Assembly: GCF_015223105.1 (NCBI RefSeq)
Contig: NZ_JADFTZ010000001.1
Coordinates: forward strand, 1,054,001-1,118,000
Reading direction: 5' to 3'
Source of the DNA: Flavobacterium proteolyticum
GTDB lineage: Bacteria > Bacteroidota > Bacteroidia > Flavobacteriales > Flavobacteriaceae
Length of the DNA: 64,000 bases
Below the pieces are notes generated by a model, which was given only the letters and a program-made list of their open reading frames with translations, did not search any database and was not told where the DNA came from. This document shows, piece by piece, positions 54,335-62,853 of the stretch. Numbering within the stretch: position 1 is the stretch's first letter; every line of letters begins with the position of its first letter. The translations under genes and the position numbers were made by a program.

Positions 54335-54703
54335 TTACATTTTTTTCGATTCCGTAACTTTGTAAGAATCACCACCAGCAACACCTTCAATGGTTTTGGT
54401 TAAGGATTCTAATGATTGTTTTTCAGCGTCGAATTTTACAGTTGCAATTTTAGTATCGAAATCCACAACCGCCTGTCCAACACCTTCTTGTTCTGCTAAT
54501 TTGTTTTCGATAGTTTTAGCACAACCCATAGCACACGTCATTCCGTCGATAGTAAAACTTGCAGTTTGCATTTTAGCTAAATCAGCTTCAGAAACGGCTT
54601 CTTTTTTCGTTTCTTCAACTGCAACTTCTTTGTTTTCTTGTTTGCAACTTGCTAATGAAAGCGTTATTAAAAGTGCTAAACCAATATTTTTTAAATTTTT
54701 CAT
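54335..54703 (-). CDS. Lipoprotein with heavy-metal-associated (HMA) domain
   Basis: The 122-aa protein is preceded by a lipobox at SLASC (C20), so it is anchored in the envelope. A charged linker is followed by an HMA-type domain (about 48-115) with the metal-site sequence GMTCAMGC, where C57 and C61 are separated by three residues rather than two. I chose ATG 54703 because it starts the signal sequence. It probably binds copper or another soft metal in the periplasm, and no metal ATPase is nearby. Confidence 0.85.
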   Translation of the reverse strand: MKNLKNIGLALLITLSLASCKQENKEVAVEETKKEAVSEADLAKMQTASFTIDGMTCAMGCAKTIENKLAEQEGVGQAVVDFDTKIATVKFDAEKQSLESLTKTIEGVAGGDSYKVTESKKM

Positions 54704-54813
54704 ATCTGTGAATGTTAAATTATTTATCTCACAATAAAGACATTGCAAAATTACAAAAATTCATAGTGCTATTTTAAAAATAAAGCCTGAATTTTGACGA
54801 ACAATTTAGTGCT

Positions 54814-55683
54814 ATGGAAAACAATTCGACAAAATGGTATTTATTAGGCTTTTTAGGCTGTGTTTGGGGAAGTTCCTTCATCTTAATGCAATTGGGATTA
54901 AAAGGGGTGAATTCGGTGCAATTAGGAAGTTTGCGAATTCTTTTTGCAGCTATGTTTTTGATTGTTGTTGGATTCAAACAAATTCCTCAAATTCCACTAC
55001 ACAAATGGAAATTTATTGCACTAACTGCTTTATGCGGTACGTTTATTCCAGCGTTTTTATTTGCTTTTGCACTTTCAAAAATTGATGGTTCCATCAGTTC
55101 GATATTGAATTCATTAACACCTTTGAATACTCTTTTAGCTGGATTGCTCTTTTTTGGAATGAGTGTGCAACGTAGCCAAGTTTTTGGAGTAATTATAGGT
55201 TTTATTGGTTGTGCTTTGCTTGTTTTATTTGGTGACGGAGAAAACACTACCGAAAATTATTATTACGCAATCTTAATTGTAATTGCCTCAATTTTTTACG
55301 GGGTAAATGTCAACTTAATTAAAAAATATTTATCCGATTTAAAACCATTGACGATTAGCACGGGAAACTTTTTGATTATGTTTTTTCCAGCTTTAATTGT
55401 TTTATACTTTACAGGTTTTTTTGATATTATTCATGAAACAAAAGTGCAAACCTCATTAGGCTTTATTGCTATTTTAGGGATTGTAGGAACTGGTTTTTCG
55501 AATATTTTATTCTTTAAGTTAATTCAATTGTCATCACCTGTTTTTGCTTCTTCGGTAACTTATATTATTCCTGTGGTTGCTTTTGTTTTGGGCTATTTAT
55601 TTATGAATGAAACGCTTTCTGTAATTCAATTGTTAGGCGCTTTAATTGTTTTGATTGGTGTTTATTTTTCGAGTAAGAAATAA
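54814..55683 (+). CDS. EamA family (DMT superfamily) transporter
   Basis: This 289-aa inner-membrane protein has ten predicted helices arranged as two EamA repeats. The first begins with GFLGCVWGSSFILMQLGLKG and the second with AILIVIASIFYGVNVNLIKKYL, with the typical end LLGALIVLIGVYFSS. Such proteins export or import small metabolites; the substrate is not predictable. It ends at a hairpin shared with the M16 operon. Confidence 0.88.
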   Translation: MENNSTKWYLLGFLGCVWGSSFILMQLGLKGVNSVQLGSLRILFAAMFLIVVGFKQIPQIPLHKWKFIALTALCGTFIPAFLFAFALSKIDGSISSILNSLTPLNTLLAGLLFFGMSVQRSQVFGVIIGFIGCALLVLFGDGENTTENYYYAILIVIASIFYGVNVNLIKKYLSDLKPLTISTGNFLIMFFPALIVLYFTGFFDIIHETKVQTSLGFIAILGIVGTGFSNILFFKLIQLSSPVFASSVTYIIPVVAFVLGYLFMNETLSVIQLLGALIVLIGVYFSSKK

Positions 55684-55685
55684 AA

Positions 55686-55712
55686 AAAAGCGCCCAATTT
55701 CTTGAGCGCTTT
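55686..55712. terminator. Terminator between the EamA gene and the M16 operon
   Basis: AAAAGCGC and GCGCTTT flank a short loop between the two convergent stops, with an A-run on the left that serves the minus strand. Confidence 0.65.
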
Positions 55713-55733
55713 CTGAATTTCATGTTTTGTTTA

Positions 55734-57794
55734 TTATTTGAAATCAGCATCAGTTACACCTTCGTTAATTTTAACTTCAGTTGTAATTAATTCGATTTCG
55801 ATACCAACATTCATGATGGTTTTATACGGAAATTTCAATCCTTTTACGTCTTTGTAATCTTGGTAGTAAGTAGTCTGAATCATTTTTTGACCACCTTGCT
55901 CTAATTCTTTAGATTCAGCAATTTTAAATCCAGTTTTTACATCATAGAAATAAGTAGATTTTCCATTTTTGATAGTATAAGCATCTGTACCATTAATATT
56001 TTCAATACCTGTTAAAGTAACATCTTTATCTGTTAATAAAGATAATTCTTTAAAGTTACCTGCCATATCTTGCATGTCTTTCAAATCTTGGTCTTTGAAA
56101 TCTTTTCTTTGACCTTGTTGTACCATGTAAGCTTCTTTTTCGTTAACCACTTGTTTCATCATTACCATTCCCATAGCCTTCATTTCAACGCCTAATTTTT
56201 TAGGAGCTGTTTTTACTACTAATTCTAAAGGTGTCCCTTGAACAGTTCCTGCTGACATTACTGCTAACGTTTTTACGTTTTTAACTGCTTTCTCGCCACC
56301 AATAGCATTGATGTAGTTGTTTAAAACCGTTTGAGCTGTAACACCTGCGGGAATTGGCTTTTTAACTTCTGGTTTTTCTGTTGGATTACCATATTTGTCA
56401 AAATAGAAAATTGGTAATTTTTCTCTTTTGCTCATTGTTTCTAAACCAGGTAAAACATCTGCTGCTTTTCCTACGATAACGACTCTTGTTTTATCAGATA
56501 AGAAATATTTGTTAGCAGCATTTTTGATATCTTCTGCAGTAACTGCATTGATGTTTTTAATGTAGTTTTCGTAGAAATCTTCTGGTAAACCTTGAGTTTC
56601 TTTGTTTAAAGCGTAACCAGCAATAGTTGATGGTTTTTCAATTTGCATTACGAAGTTACCAACGTATTTTGCTTTTGCATTTCTTAAATCTTCTTCAGAA
56701 ACTAATTCTGTTTTGATTCTTTTTAACTCATTGAAAAATTCTACAACCGCACTATCCGTAACTGTATTTCTTACTGAAGCACTTGAACGGAATTTGTTGA
56801 TGTATTTTCCAGCTCCAATTGAAGAGTAAGCACCGTATGTCCAACCGTGTTTTTCACGTAAGTTTAGGAATAATCTTCCTTCACCTCCACCACCTAAAAT
56901 TTGGTTAGCTAATAAAACTGAAAAATATTCTTTATCTGTCATTTTTAAGTTTGACAAGTTTACTAGAGCGATTTCAGATTGTACTGCATTTGGAGTATCA
57001 ATAAAGTTGATTTGGCTGTATTGAACGTCTTTTGGAGAAGTGTAAGATAGTTGCGGAGCAGTAGCTTTTTTCCAAGTTCCAAAAAGTCTTTCTACTTCTT
57101 TTTTAACTTCTTTAAAGTTAACATCTCCTACAATTACTAAATAAGCATTTGCTGGAACGAAATACGTGTTATAATTCATAACAACGTCGTCTAATGTTAC
57201 ATTTTTTAAAGTTTCTTCACTAGTGAATTCTCCTTTGTAGTGTTCTTTTCCAAACGTTAATACGTTTTCTACTCTACGAGCAATAGCGGTAACGCTTTTT
57301 TCATCTGATTTTAAACCTTCGATGATTTTTTCTTTTTCTTTTTCGAATTCTTTTTGGTCAAATAATGGGTTTAATGCACCATCTGCCATTAATTCTAAAA
57401 TTCTTTTTGAATATCTAGAAAGTCCATTTGCCGAAGCTCCAGAAGCATAAAAGTTAATGTCCGCTCCTAAGAAGTCGATTTCTTCATTATATGCGTCTTT
57501 AGTAACAGTCTCTGTTCCATTACCTAGCATTCCACTTAAGATATCAGAAACGCCTTTTTTGTTTCCTTCTGCATAAGGCGGGTTATCCAATGTTAGATTG
57601 AAAGAAACACGTGGTAATTTGTGATTTTCCACAACTAAAACTTTCAAACCGTTTTTAAGAACAAAACTCTGAGGCTTGTTAATGTTAATTGTAGGAGCTG
57701 GTCCTGCTTTTGGTTGTGGTCTGTCTTGTGCTTGCATAGTTATTGTTAAAAATAAACTGGCTGCTATGTATATAAATTTTTTCATATTCTTCAA
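55734..57794 (-). CDS. M16 family peptidase-like protein without zinc site, with C-terminal extra domain
   Basis: The 686-aa exported protein has a signal peptide (IYIAASLFLTITMQAQ). It has two M16 domains (about 35-240 and 240-450), but the first lacks the HxxEH zinc motif: the equivalent region reads GVSDILSGMLGNGT. Residues about 470-686 form an additional beta-rich domain (LNNYINAIGGEKAVKNVKTLAV ... YYQDYKDVKGLKFPYKTI) resembling LolA-like lipoprotein-carrier modules. It starts 3 bp after the active M16 gene, so the two probably form a heterodimer in the periplasm. Confidence 0.88.
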   Translation of the reverse strand: MKNMKKFIYIAASLFLTITMQAQDRPQPKAGPAPTININKPQSFVLKNGLKVLVVENHKLPRVSFNLTLDNPPYAEGNKKGVSDILSGMLGNGTETVTKDAYNEEIDFLGADINFYASGASANGLSRYSKRILELMADGALNPLFDQKEFEKEKEKIIEGLKSDEKSVTAIARRVENVLTFGKEHYKGEFTSEETLKNVTLDDVVMNYNTYFVPANAYLVIVGDVNFKEVKKEVERLFGTWKKATAPQLSYTSPKDVQYSQINFIDTPNAVQSEIALVNLSNLKMTDKEYFSVLLANQILGGGGEGRLFLNLREKHGWTYGAYSSIGAGKYINKFRSSASVRNTVTDSAVVEFFNELKRIKTELVSEEDLRNAKAKYVGNFVMQIEKPSTIAGYALNKETQGLPEDFYENYIKNINAVTAEDIKNAANKYFLSDKTRVVIVGKAADVLPGLETMSKREKLPIFYFDKYGNPTEKPEVKKPIPAGVTAQTVLNNYINAIGGEKAVKNVKTLAVMSAGTVQGTPLELVVKTAPKKLGVEMKAMGMVMMKQVVNEKEAYMVQQGQRKDFKDQDLKDMQDMAGNFKELSLLTDKDVTLTGIENINGTDAYTIKNGKSTYFYDVKTGFKIAESKELEQGGQKMIQTTYYQDYKDVKGLKFPYKTIMNVGIEIELITTEVKINEGVTDADFK

Positions 57795-57797
57795 ATC

Positions 57798-59123
57798 TTA
57801 GTTTTGAGCTTTGTCTTTAGCAGGAACATAATCTAAAATCATTCTTTGGTTTGAGTTTAGATATTTTTTTGCAACATCTCTAATTTCTTCTCTTGTGATA
57901 GAACGATAAATATCAATTTCAGTATTGATTAAGTTGATATCACCATATAACATATAGTAAGTAGCTAAATTATCTGCAATTCCTTCAACAGAAGCATTGT
58001 TACTTACATAGTTGCTTTCGAATTTATTTTGAAGTTTTTGGAAATCTTTTTCAGAAATTAATTCGTTTTGCATTTTTGCGATTTCCTCATCAATTTCTTT
58101 TACAAGAGATTCTGTTGTATTTTGTCCCATTGGTAAACCATAGATTAAATACATTCCGTAATCTTCCTGACTGTAGTTAAAAGCTCCAATTTGTAAAGCC
58201 ATTTTTTTATCGTCTACAATTTTCTTGTATAATTTCGAACTTTTACCATCAGAAAGGTAAGAAGAAATCATATCTAATACTCTAGCATCACGAGTTTTCA
58301 TAGATGGCGTTCTGTAAGAAGCTACCACCATTGGAATTTGAATGTTTGGATCTTGCCAAGTTGCTTTAAATTCTTTTGTAATAGGCGCTTCTTCTACTTT
58401 AGTTCTTGTTACTGGTGCTCCTTTTGGAATAGCGCTAAAATATTTTTTCACCCATTCTTTTGCTTGCGCTTTGTCAAATTGACCTGCAATTACTAAAACC
58501 GCATTGTTAGGCACATAGAATTTTTTATTAAACGCTAAGAATTCCTCTAAAGTAGCAGCGTCTAAATGTTCCATTTCTCCAATGGTTGTCCATTTGTATG
58601 GATGTACTTTAAACATGTTTTCTTTAACTGCTTTGATTAGATTTCCATAAGGTTGATTGTCAACACGTAATCTTTTTTCTTCTTTAACTACTTCGTTTTG
58701 TGTGTCAACACCTTTTTGGTCAATTACTGGATGCATTAATCGTTCTGATTCCATCCAAATAGCTAATTCTAGATTGTTTGAAGGGAAAACTTCGTAATAA
58801 TACGTTCTGTCGTCAGTAGTATTAGCATTATTGTTTCCTCCGTTTGCTGTAACTAGTTTAAACCATTCGCCTTTACCGATGTTTTTTGTTCCTTCAAATA
58901 AAAGGTGTTCAAAAAAGTGAGCAAAACCAGTACGGTTTGGTTGTTCGTCTTTTGCTCCTACATGGTACATTACCGATGTAATTACCACAGGTGCAGAATT
59001 ATCTTGATGAAGTACAACATGTAATCCGTTGTCTAAATCAAATTCCTCGAATGTTACTTTTTGAGCAGAAGCAGTTCCGCCAAGCATTAGTGCAGTACCC
59101 AAAGCCATTAAAGATTTTTTCAT
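57798..59123 (-). CDS. M16 family zinc metallopeptidase (active subunit)
   Basis: The 441-aa periplasmic peptidase has a signal peptide (MALGTALMLGGTASAQ). The inverted zinc motif H69-F-F-E72-H73 (FAHFFEHLLFEG) and a downstream glutamate (NEVVKEEKRLR) complete the site. The C-terminal M16 domain lies around 200-430. Together with the gene downstream it resembles processing-protease pairs in which one subunit cuts and the other helps to bind the substrate. It is divergent from rplU. Confidence 0.92.
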   Translation of the reverse strand: MKKSLMALGTALMLGGTASAQKVTFEEFDLDNGLHVVLHQDNSAPVVITSVMYHVGAKDEQPNRTGFAHFFEHLLFEGTKNIGKGEWFKLVTANGGNNNANTTDDRTYYYEVFPSNNLELAIWMESERLMHPVIDQKGVDTQNEVVKEEKRLRVDNQPYGNLIKAVKENMFKVHPYKWTTIGEMEHLDAATLEEFLAFNKKFYVPNNAVLVIAGQFDKAQAKEWVKKYFSAIPKGAPVTRTKVEEAPITKEFKATWQDPNIQIPMVVASYRTPSMKTRDARVLDMISSYLSDGKSSKLYKKIVDDKKMALQIGAFNYSQEDYGMYLIYGLPMGQNTTESLVKEIDEEIAKMQNELISEKDFQKLQNKFESNYVSNNASVEGIADNLATYYMLYGDINLINTEIDIYRSITREEIRDVAKKYLNSNQRMILDYVPAKDKAQN

Positions 59124-59250
59124 ACGTTATTAATTTGTTTGATATAATTGTAATAAGACGCAATTTCGGGATAATGTTACAATTTTAAGTAACATTTTAC
59201 TTGAAAAAACATTAAAATTCGGTTTTGAGATATTTTATTTATAAGTATAG

Positions 59251-59280
59251 TTGTTTGGTTTATAAATTATTGTATATTTG
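59251..59280 (+). promoter_or_regulatory. Promoter of rplU-rpmA
   Basis: TTG (59251-59253), a 19-nt spacer and TATATTTG (59273-59280) give a good match to the consensus, 32 nt before the ATG. Confidence 0.65.
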
Positions 59281-59312
59281 CAACCTTAAAATTTTTAACT
59301 AAAATCATTGTT

Positions 59313-59735
59313 ATGTACGCAATCGTAGAGATAGCAGGGCAACAATTCAAAGTAAGCAAAGACCAAAAGGTTTATGTTCACCGTTTAGCTTCAGAAGAAG
59401 GAACTAAAGTTTCTTTTGATAAAGTTCTTTTATTAGATGAAAACGGAACAGTAACTTTAGGCGCCCCAGCTGTAGAAGGTGCTTCAGTAGAAGCCAAAGT
59501 GTTACAACACTTAAAAGGTGATAAAGTAATCGTTTTCAAAAAGAAAAGAAGAAAAGGTTACAAAAAGAAAAACGGTCACAGACAATCTTTCACTCAAATT
59601 TTAATTGAAGGAATCGTTGCTGCTGGTGCTAAGAAAAAAGCTGCTAAAAAAGAAGTTGAAGTTGAAGTAACTGAAGCTACTGAAGAAGTTAAGCCAAAAG
59701 CTAAAGCAACAAAAAAACCAAAAACTGAAGAATAA
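59313..59735 (+). CDS. rplU: 50S ribosomal protein L21
   Basis: Residues 1-103 are a normal bL21 ([24 protein letters not shown] ... [24 protein letters not shown]). A further ~37 residues form a tail that is rich in Ala, Lys and Glu ([20 protein letters not shown] and on to KPKTEE), longer than in most bacteria. It lies 19 bp before rpmA in the usual order. Confidence 0.96.
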   Translation: MYAIVEIAGQQFKVSKDQKVYVHRLASEEGTKVSFDKVLLLDENGTVTLGAPAVEGASVEAKVLQHLKGDKVIVFKKKRRKGYKKKNGHRQSFTQILIEGIVAAGAKKKAAKKEVEVEVTEATEEVKPKAKATKKPKTEE

Positions 59736-59754
59736 CATTTAAAAATATTACGTC

Positions 59755-60015
59755 ATGGCTCACAAGAAAGGTGTCGGTAGTTCGAAGAATGGTAGAGAAT
59801 CAGAATCGAAACGTTTAGGCGTTAAGATTTATGGTGGTCAAGCTGCTATTGCTGGAAACATCATTGTTAGACAAAGAGGTTCGAAGCACAACCCAGGTGA
59901 AAACGTTTACATGGGTAAAGATCATACTTTACATGCTAAAGTTGATGGAGTTGTAAAATTCCAGAAAAAAGGAGAAAACAAATCATTTGTATCTGTAATT
60001 CCTTTCGAAGCTTAA
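59755..60015 (+). CDS. rpmA: 50S ribosomal protein L27
   Basis: The 86-aa bL27 begins directly with [18 protein letters not shown], so no N-terminal cleavage peptide of the Firmicutes type is present. The core [21 protein letters not shown] is canonical. The flexible N-terminus reaches the peptidyl-transferase centre. A terminator follows. Confidence 0.97.
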   Translation: MAHKKGVGSSKNGRESESKRLGVKIYGGQAAIAGNIIVRQRGSKHNPGENVYMGKDHTLHAKVDGVVKFQKKGENKSFVSVIPFEA

Positions 60016-60037
60016 TAATTTTATTTAGCAATATATT

Positions 60038-60066
60038 AAAAACCTCTCTTTTTGAGAGGTTTTTTT
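60038..60066 (+). terminator. Terminator after rpmA
   Basis: AAAAACCTCTC and GAGAGGTTTTTTT form a stem with a 5-nt T-rich loop and end in a T-run. Confidence 0.88.
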
Positions 60067-60088
60067 ATTAAAATAAATGTGGTTTGTG

Positions 60089-60119
60089 TTTGCATATTTA
60101 ATGCATTTGCCTATATTTG
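60089..60119 (+). promoter_or_regulatory. Promoter of the tRNA-Leu gene
   Basis: TTTG (60089-60092), a 19-nt spacer and TATATTTG (60112-60119) form the best promoter match in the window. The mature tRNA starts 20 nt downstream. Confidence 0.72.
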
Positions 60120-60138
60120 CACCCACAATTATGCATAC

Positions 60139-60220
60139 GCGGGTATGGTGAAATTGGTAGACACGCCAGACTTAGGATCTGGTGCCGCAAGGTGTGAAGG
60201 TTCGAGTCCTTTTACCCGCA
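60139..60220 (+). tRNA. tRNA-Leu (anticodon TAG)
   Basis: The 82-nt sequence folds as a class II tRNA. The acceptor stem is GCGGGTA/TACCCGC with discriminator A. The D arm contains GGTGAAATTGGTAGACACGCC, the anticodon stem CCAGA/TCTGG holds the loop CTTAGGA, the variable arm is long (GTGCCGCAAGGTGT), and the T arm contains GGTTCGAGTCC. The anticodon TAG reads leucine CUN codons. CCA is not encoded. Confidence 0.95.
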
Positions 60221-60223
60221 CTT

Positions 60224-60252
60224 AAAGCTCTAACGAAAGTTGGAGCTTTTTT
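60224..60252 (+). terminator. Terminator after tRNA-Leu
   Basis: AAAGCTCTAAC and GTTGGAGCTTT form an 11-bp stem over a GAAA loop, followed by a T-run. Confidence 0.85.
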
Positions 60253-60293
60253 AATTTAAAATAATTACTTTTATTCAAATTAAAATAAACTCA

Positions 60294-61517
60294 TTGAACT
60301 CAAAATACGACATTATCATTATTGGCGGAGGCGCAGCTGGATTTTTTACAGCTATCAACATTGTAGAAAAAAATCCAAATCTAAAAGTAGCTATACTTGA
60401 AAGAGGAAAAAGCGTTTTAGAAAAAGTACGTATTTCTGGCGGTGGTCGTTGTAATGTGACACATGCGTGTTTTGTGCCGAATGATTTGGTAAAGTTTTAT
60501 CCAAGAGGCGAAAAGGAATTGAAAGGTCCGTTTCATCAATTTTGCTCTGGCGATACGATTGAATGGTTTGAAAAACATGGAGTTGAACTAAAAATTGAAG
60601 ACGATGGTAGAATGTTTCCCGTTTCCAACTCATCGCAAACAATAATTGATTGTTTTTTAAAAGCAACTCAAAAACTTAAAATCGATATTTTAACGGGTCA
60701 TAGTGTTCAGGAATTGTATCAAGGAGAAAATTATTGGAAAATTTCGACTCATCATGAGGTTTTCAGTTGCCAAAAAGTGGTTATAGGAACTGGAAGTAAT
60801 CCGAAGATGTGGGAATTACTACAAAATCTTGGACATTCGATTATCGAACCTGTTCCTTCGTTATTTACATTTAATATTAAAGACTCGCGAATAAAAGATT
60901 TAATGGGACTTTCGGCTTTTGCATCGGTAAAAGTAAAGAAATCGAAATTACAAGCATCTGGACCTTTATTAATCACTCATTGGGGAATGAGCGGTCCCGG
61001 AATTTTGAGACTTTCTGCGTGGGGAGCAAGAGAATTAGCGGATAAAAAATATCAATTTGCCATTCAAGTGAATTGGTTAAACGAAACCGATTTTGAAGAA
61101 GCTATCGATTTATTGAAAAACATCAAAGAGGAGAATTCTAAAAAATTAGTAGCAAAATACGCGCATTTCGATTTGCCAAAACGCCTTTGGGAAAATCTCG
61201 TAAAAGCATCAGGAATTACAGAGGAAACCAAATGGGCAGATGTGAATAAGAAACAATTGAATACGTTAGCCGAACAATTAACCAATGGCGAATTTCAAGT
61301 TAACGGCAAAAGCACGTTTAAAGAAGAATTCGTTACTGCTGGCGGAATCGACTTGAAAGAAGTGAATTTCAAAACCATGGAAAGTAAAATTTTACCCAAT
61401 ATGTTTTTCGCAGGTGAAATTTTAAACATTGATGCAATTACGGGCGGTTTCAACTTTCAAAACGCTTGGACTGGCGGATTTATTGTGGCTAATGCTATAA
61501 CATCGCTTGAATCATAG
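60294..61517 (+). CDS. BaiN/HI0933-like NAD(P)/FAD-dependent oxidoreductase
   Basis: The 407-aa flavoprotein has the FAD motif DIIIIGGGAAGFFTAI near the N-terminus, the family-specific RISGGGRCNVTHAC segment, and the C-terminal NMFFAGEILNIDAITGGFNFQNAWTGGF. Start is TTG 60294, which gives the typical N-terminus. The family is widespread, but its substrate is not known in most bacteria, and a bile-acid role should not be assumed. Its last 23 bp overlap the end of the convergent lipoprotein gene. Confidence 0.9.
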   Translation: MNSKYDIIIIGGGAAGFFTAINIVEKNPNLKVAILERGKSVLEKVRISGGGRCNVTHACFVPNDLVKFYPRGEKELKGPFHQFCSGDTIEWFEKHGVELKIEDDGRMFPVSNSSQTIIDCFLKATQKLKIDILTGHSVQELYQGENYWKISTHHEVFSCQKVVIGTGSNPKMWELLQNLGHSIIEPVPSLFTFNIKDSRIKDLMGLSAFASVKVKKSKLQASGPLLITHWGMSGPGILRLSAWGARELADKKYQFAIQVNWLNETDFEEAIDLLKNIKEENSKKLVAKYAHFDLPKRLWENLVKASGITEETKWADVNKKQLNTLAEQLTNGEFQVNGKSTFKEEFVTAGGIDLKEVNFKTMESKILPNMFFAGEILNIDAITGGFNFQNAWTGGFIVANAITSLES

Positions 61518-62853
61518 CGTTATAATTCACGATTTTAATTTTATCTACTAGCGATTGTAAAGCATCTTGCTCTGCTAATTCTTTACTTGAGCCAATCCCG
61601 ATAATGTTGTGAAGCGTTTCTTGATACACAATGTGATTGTTTACATTGGTAATTTTAATACGGCTTTCTAGTTTTGTAGAAATTTTACCATTTACTTCTA
61701 AGTTTTCAATCTTTTTACTTTCAATGGTAATAGTAAAATCTTTTTTTGCTTTTCTTGAAGCTAAAGTGAAATAATCGGCAGAAAAAACCTGAAACAATTC
61801 ATCTTCTAGAGCATTCAAATTTTTCTTAGAATTTTCCATTAAATAAATGTCAAATTCAATTGTTGGTAATTGTTTTGAAATCGCTAATTCGAATTTTTTA
61901 GATTGATAATTTTCGAATATTTTTTGAACTACTCGGTTTTGACTTAAATTTTTTACCAAAGAATACGTATCTAAAACAGCAGTGATTTTTTCTAAATTGT
62001 TTTTACTACAATTTCTTGGAATAATTAATGAAATAGTGCCATTGTTCTCCGAAACCAAATTCAAACTTTGCCCAGGTTGCCAAGAATAAAAAATAGAAAC
62101 AGGAATATTACTTAATGCTTTATTTTGAGATTGAATGGTTATGGGTTGAATGGAGATGTCTTTAGCGTCAGTAGCATGTCGGATGTTTAATTGCTTTACA
62201 GGAAATACGATTTCGATTTGGTTCAAATTTGCAAAAATAGTATTCATTAAAAGACTAACGTAAGGTCTTTCTGTTTGATTTTCTTTGTAGCGTAAATCTT
62301 CGTTTAAAAACTCACTAATGTCTTCTAATGCTAAAATTTGTTGTTTAATTGCTTCAGAAAAATCTTTTTCAGCAGTTAGTTTTTTCGCATAATCAAATTT
62401 GAAAATGGAAGTTTCTAAGGCTTTATTAATTCTGGCTTTTCGTAATTGTTGGTGTTTTTGTTTGGATAAACTCAAATAGGTGTAATAGTAATTTTCGGTT
62501 TCAAAAACATCTACCACATCATATCCTTCCAAGAATGAAGCACTGGAAACCATACTGTTCATGCGATAAAACTCATTAAAAGTATCGTCGTATTGAAAAA
62601 CGTTTAACGAATTATTACTAGAAACCGTAACCGAAATACTATTTGAAATTTCGGTTAAAGCCATTTTTTGCGCTTTTTCTCTGTAATCAGACGAAGCTTT
62701 TGATGCCATTCCAATTCCGATATAATTGAAATTACTCAAAGGTGTTTTAGAAACCCATTCTGGTGCGTTTTCAGGAATTGCGGAATTGTTTTTAGAACTT
62801 CCACATGAAAGAAAAAGAAAAAGACTAGTAAGTAAAACGATATATTTAAGCAT
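61495..62853 (-). CDS. LPP20-like lipoprotein
   Basis: The 452-aa lipoprotein has its lipobox at LFLSC (C17). The LPP20-type domain (about 29-140) is visible in APEWVSKTPLSNFNYIGIGMA and KAQKMALTEISNSISVTVSS, where a W-V-x-x-P start and an alanine-rich helix are typical. The C-terminal half has repeated strands and an end helix (SKELAEQDALQSLVDKI) recalling the first domain. Its ATG overlaps the stop of the upstream gene (TAATG), so both are translated from one mRNA. Confidence 0.82.
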   Translation of the reverse strand: MLKYIVLLTSLFLFLSCGSSKNNSAIPENAPEWVSKTPLSNFNYIGIGMASKASSDYREKAQKMALTEISNSISVTVSSNNSLNVFQYDDTFNEFYRMNSMVSSASFLEGYDVVDVFETENYYYTYLSLSKQKHQQLRKARINKALETSIFKFDYAKKLTAEKDFSEAIKQQILALEDISEFLNEDLRYKENQTERPYVSLLMNTIFANLNQIEIVFPVKQLNIRHATDAKDISIQPITIQSQNKALSNIPVSIFYSWQPGQSLNLVSENNGTISLIIPRNCSKNNLEKITAVLDTYSLVKNLSQNRVVQKIFENYQSKKFELAISKQLPTIEFDIYLMENSKKNLNALEDELFQVFSADYFTLASRKAKKDFTITIESKKIENLEVNGKISTKLESRIKITNVNNHIVYQETLHNIIGIGSSKELAEQDALQSLVDKIKIVNYNAMIQAML

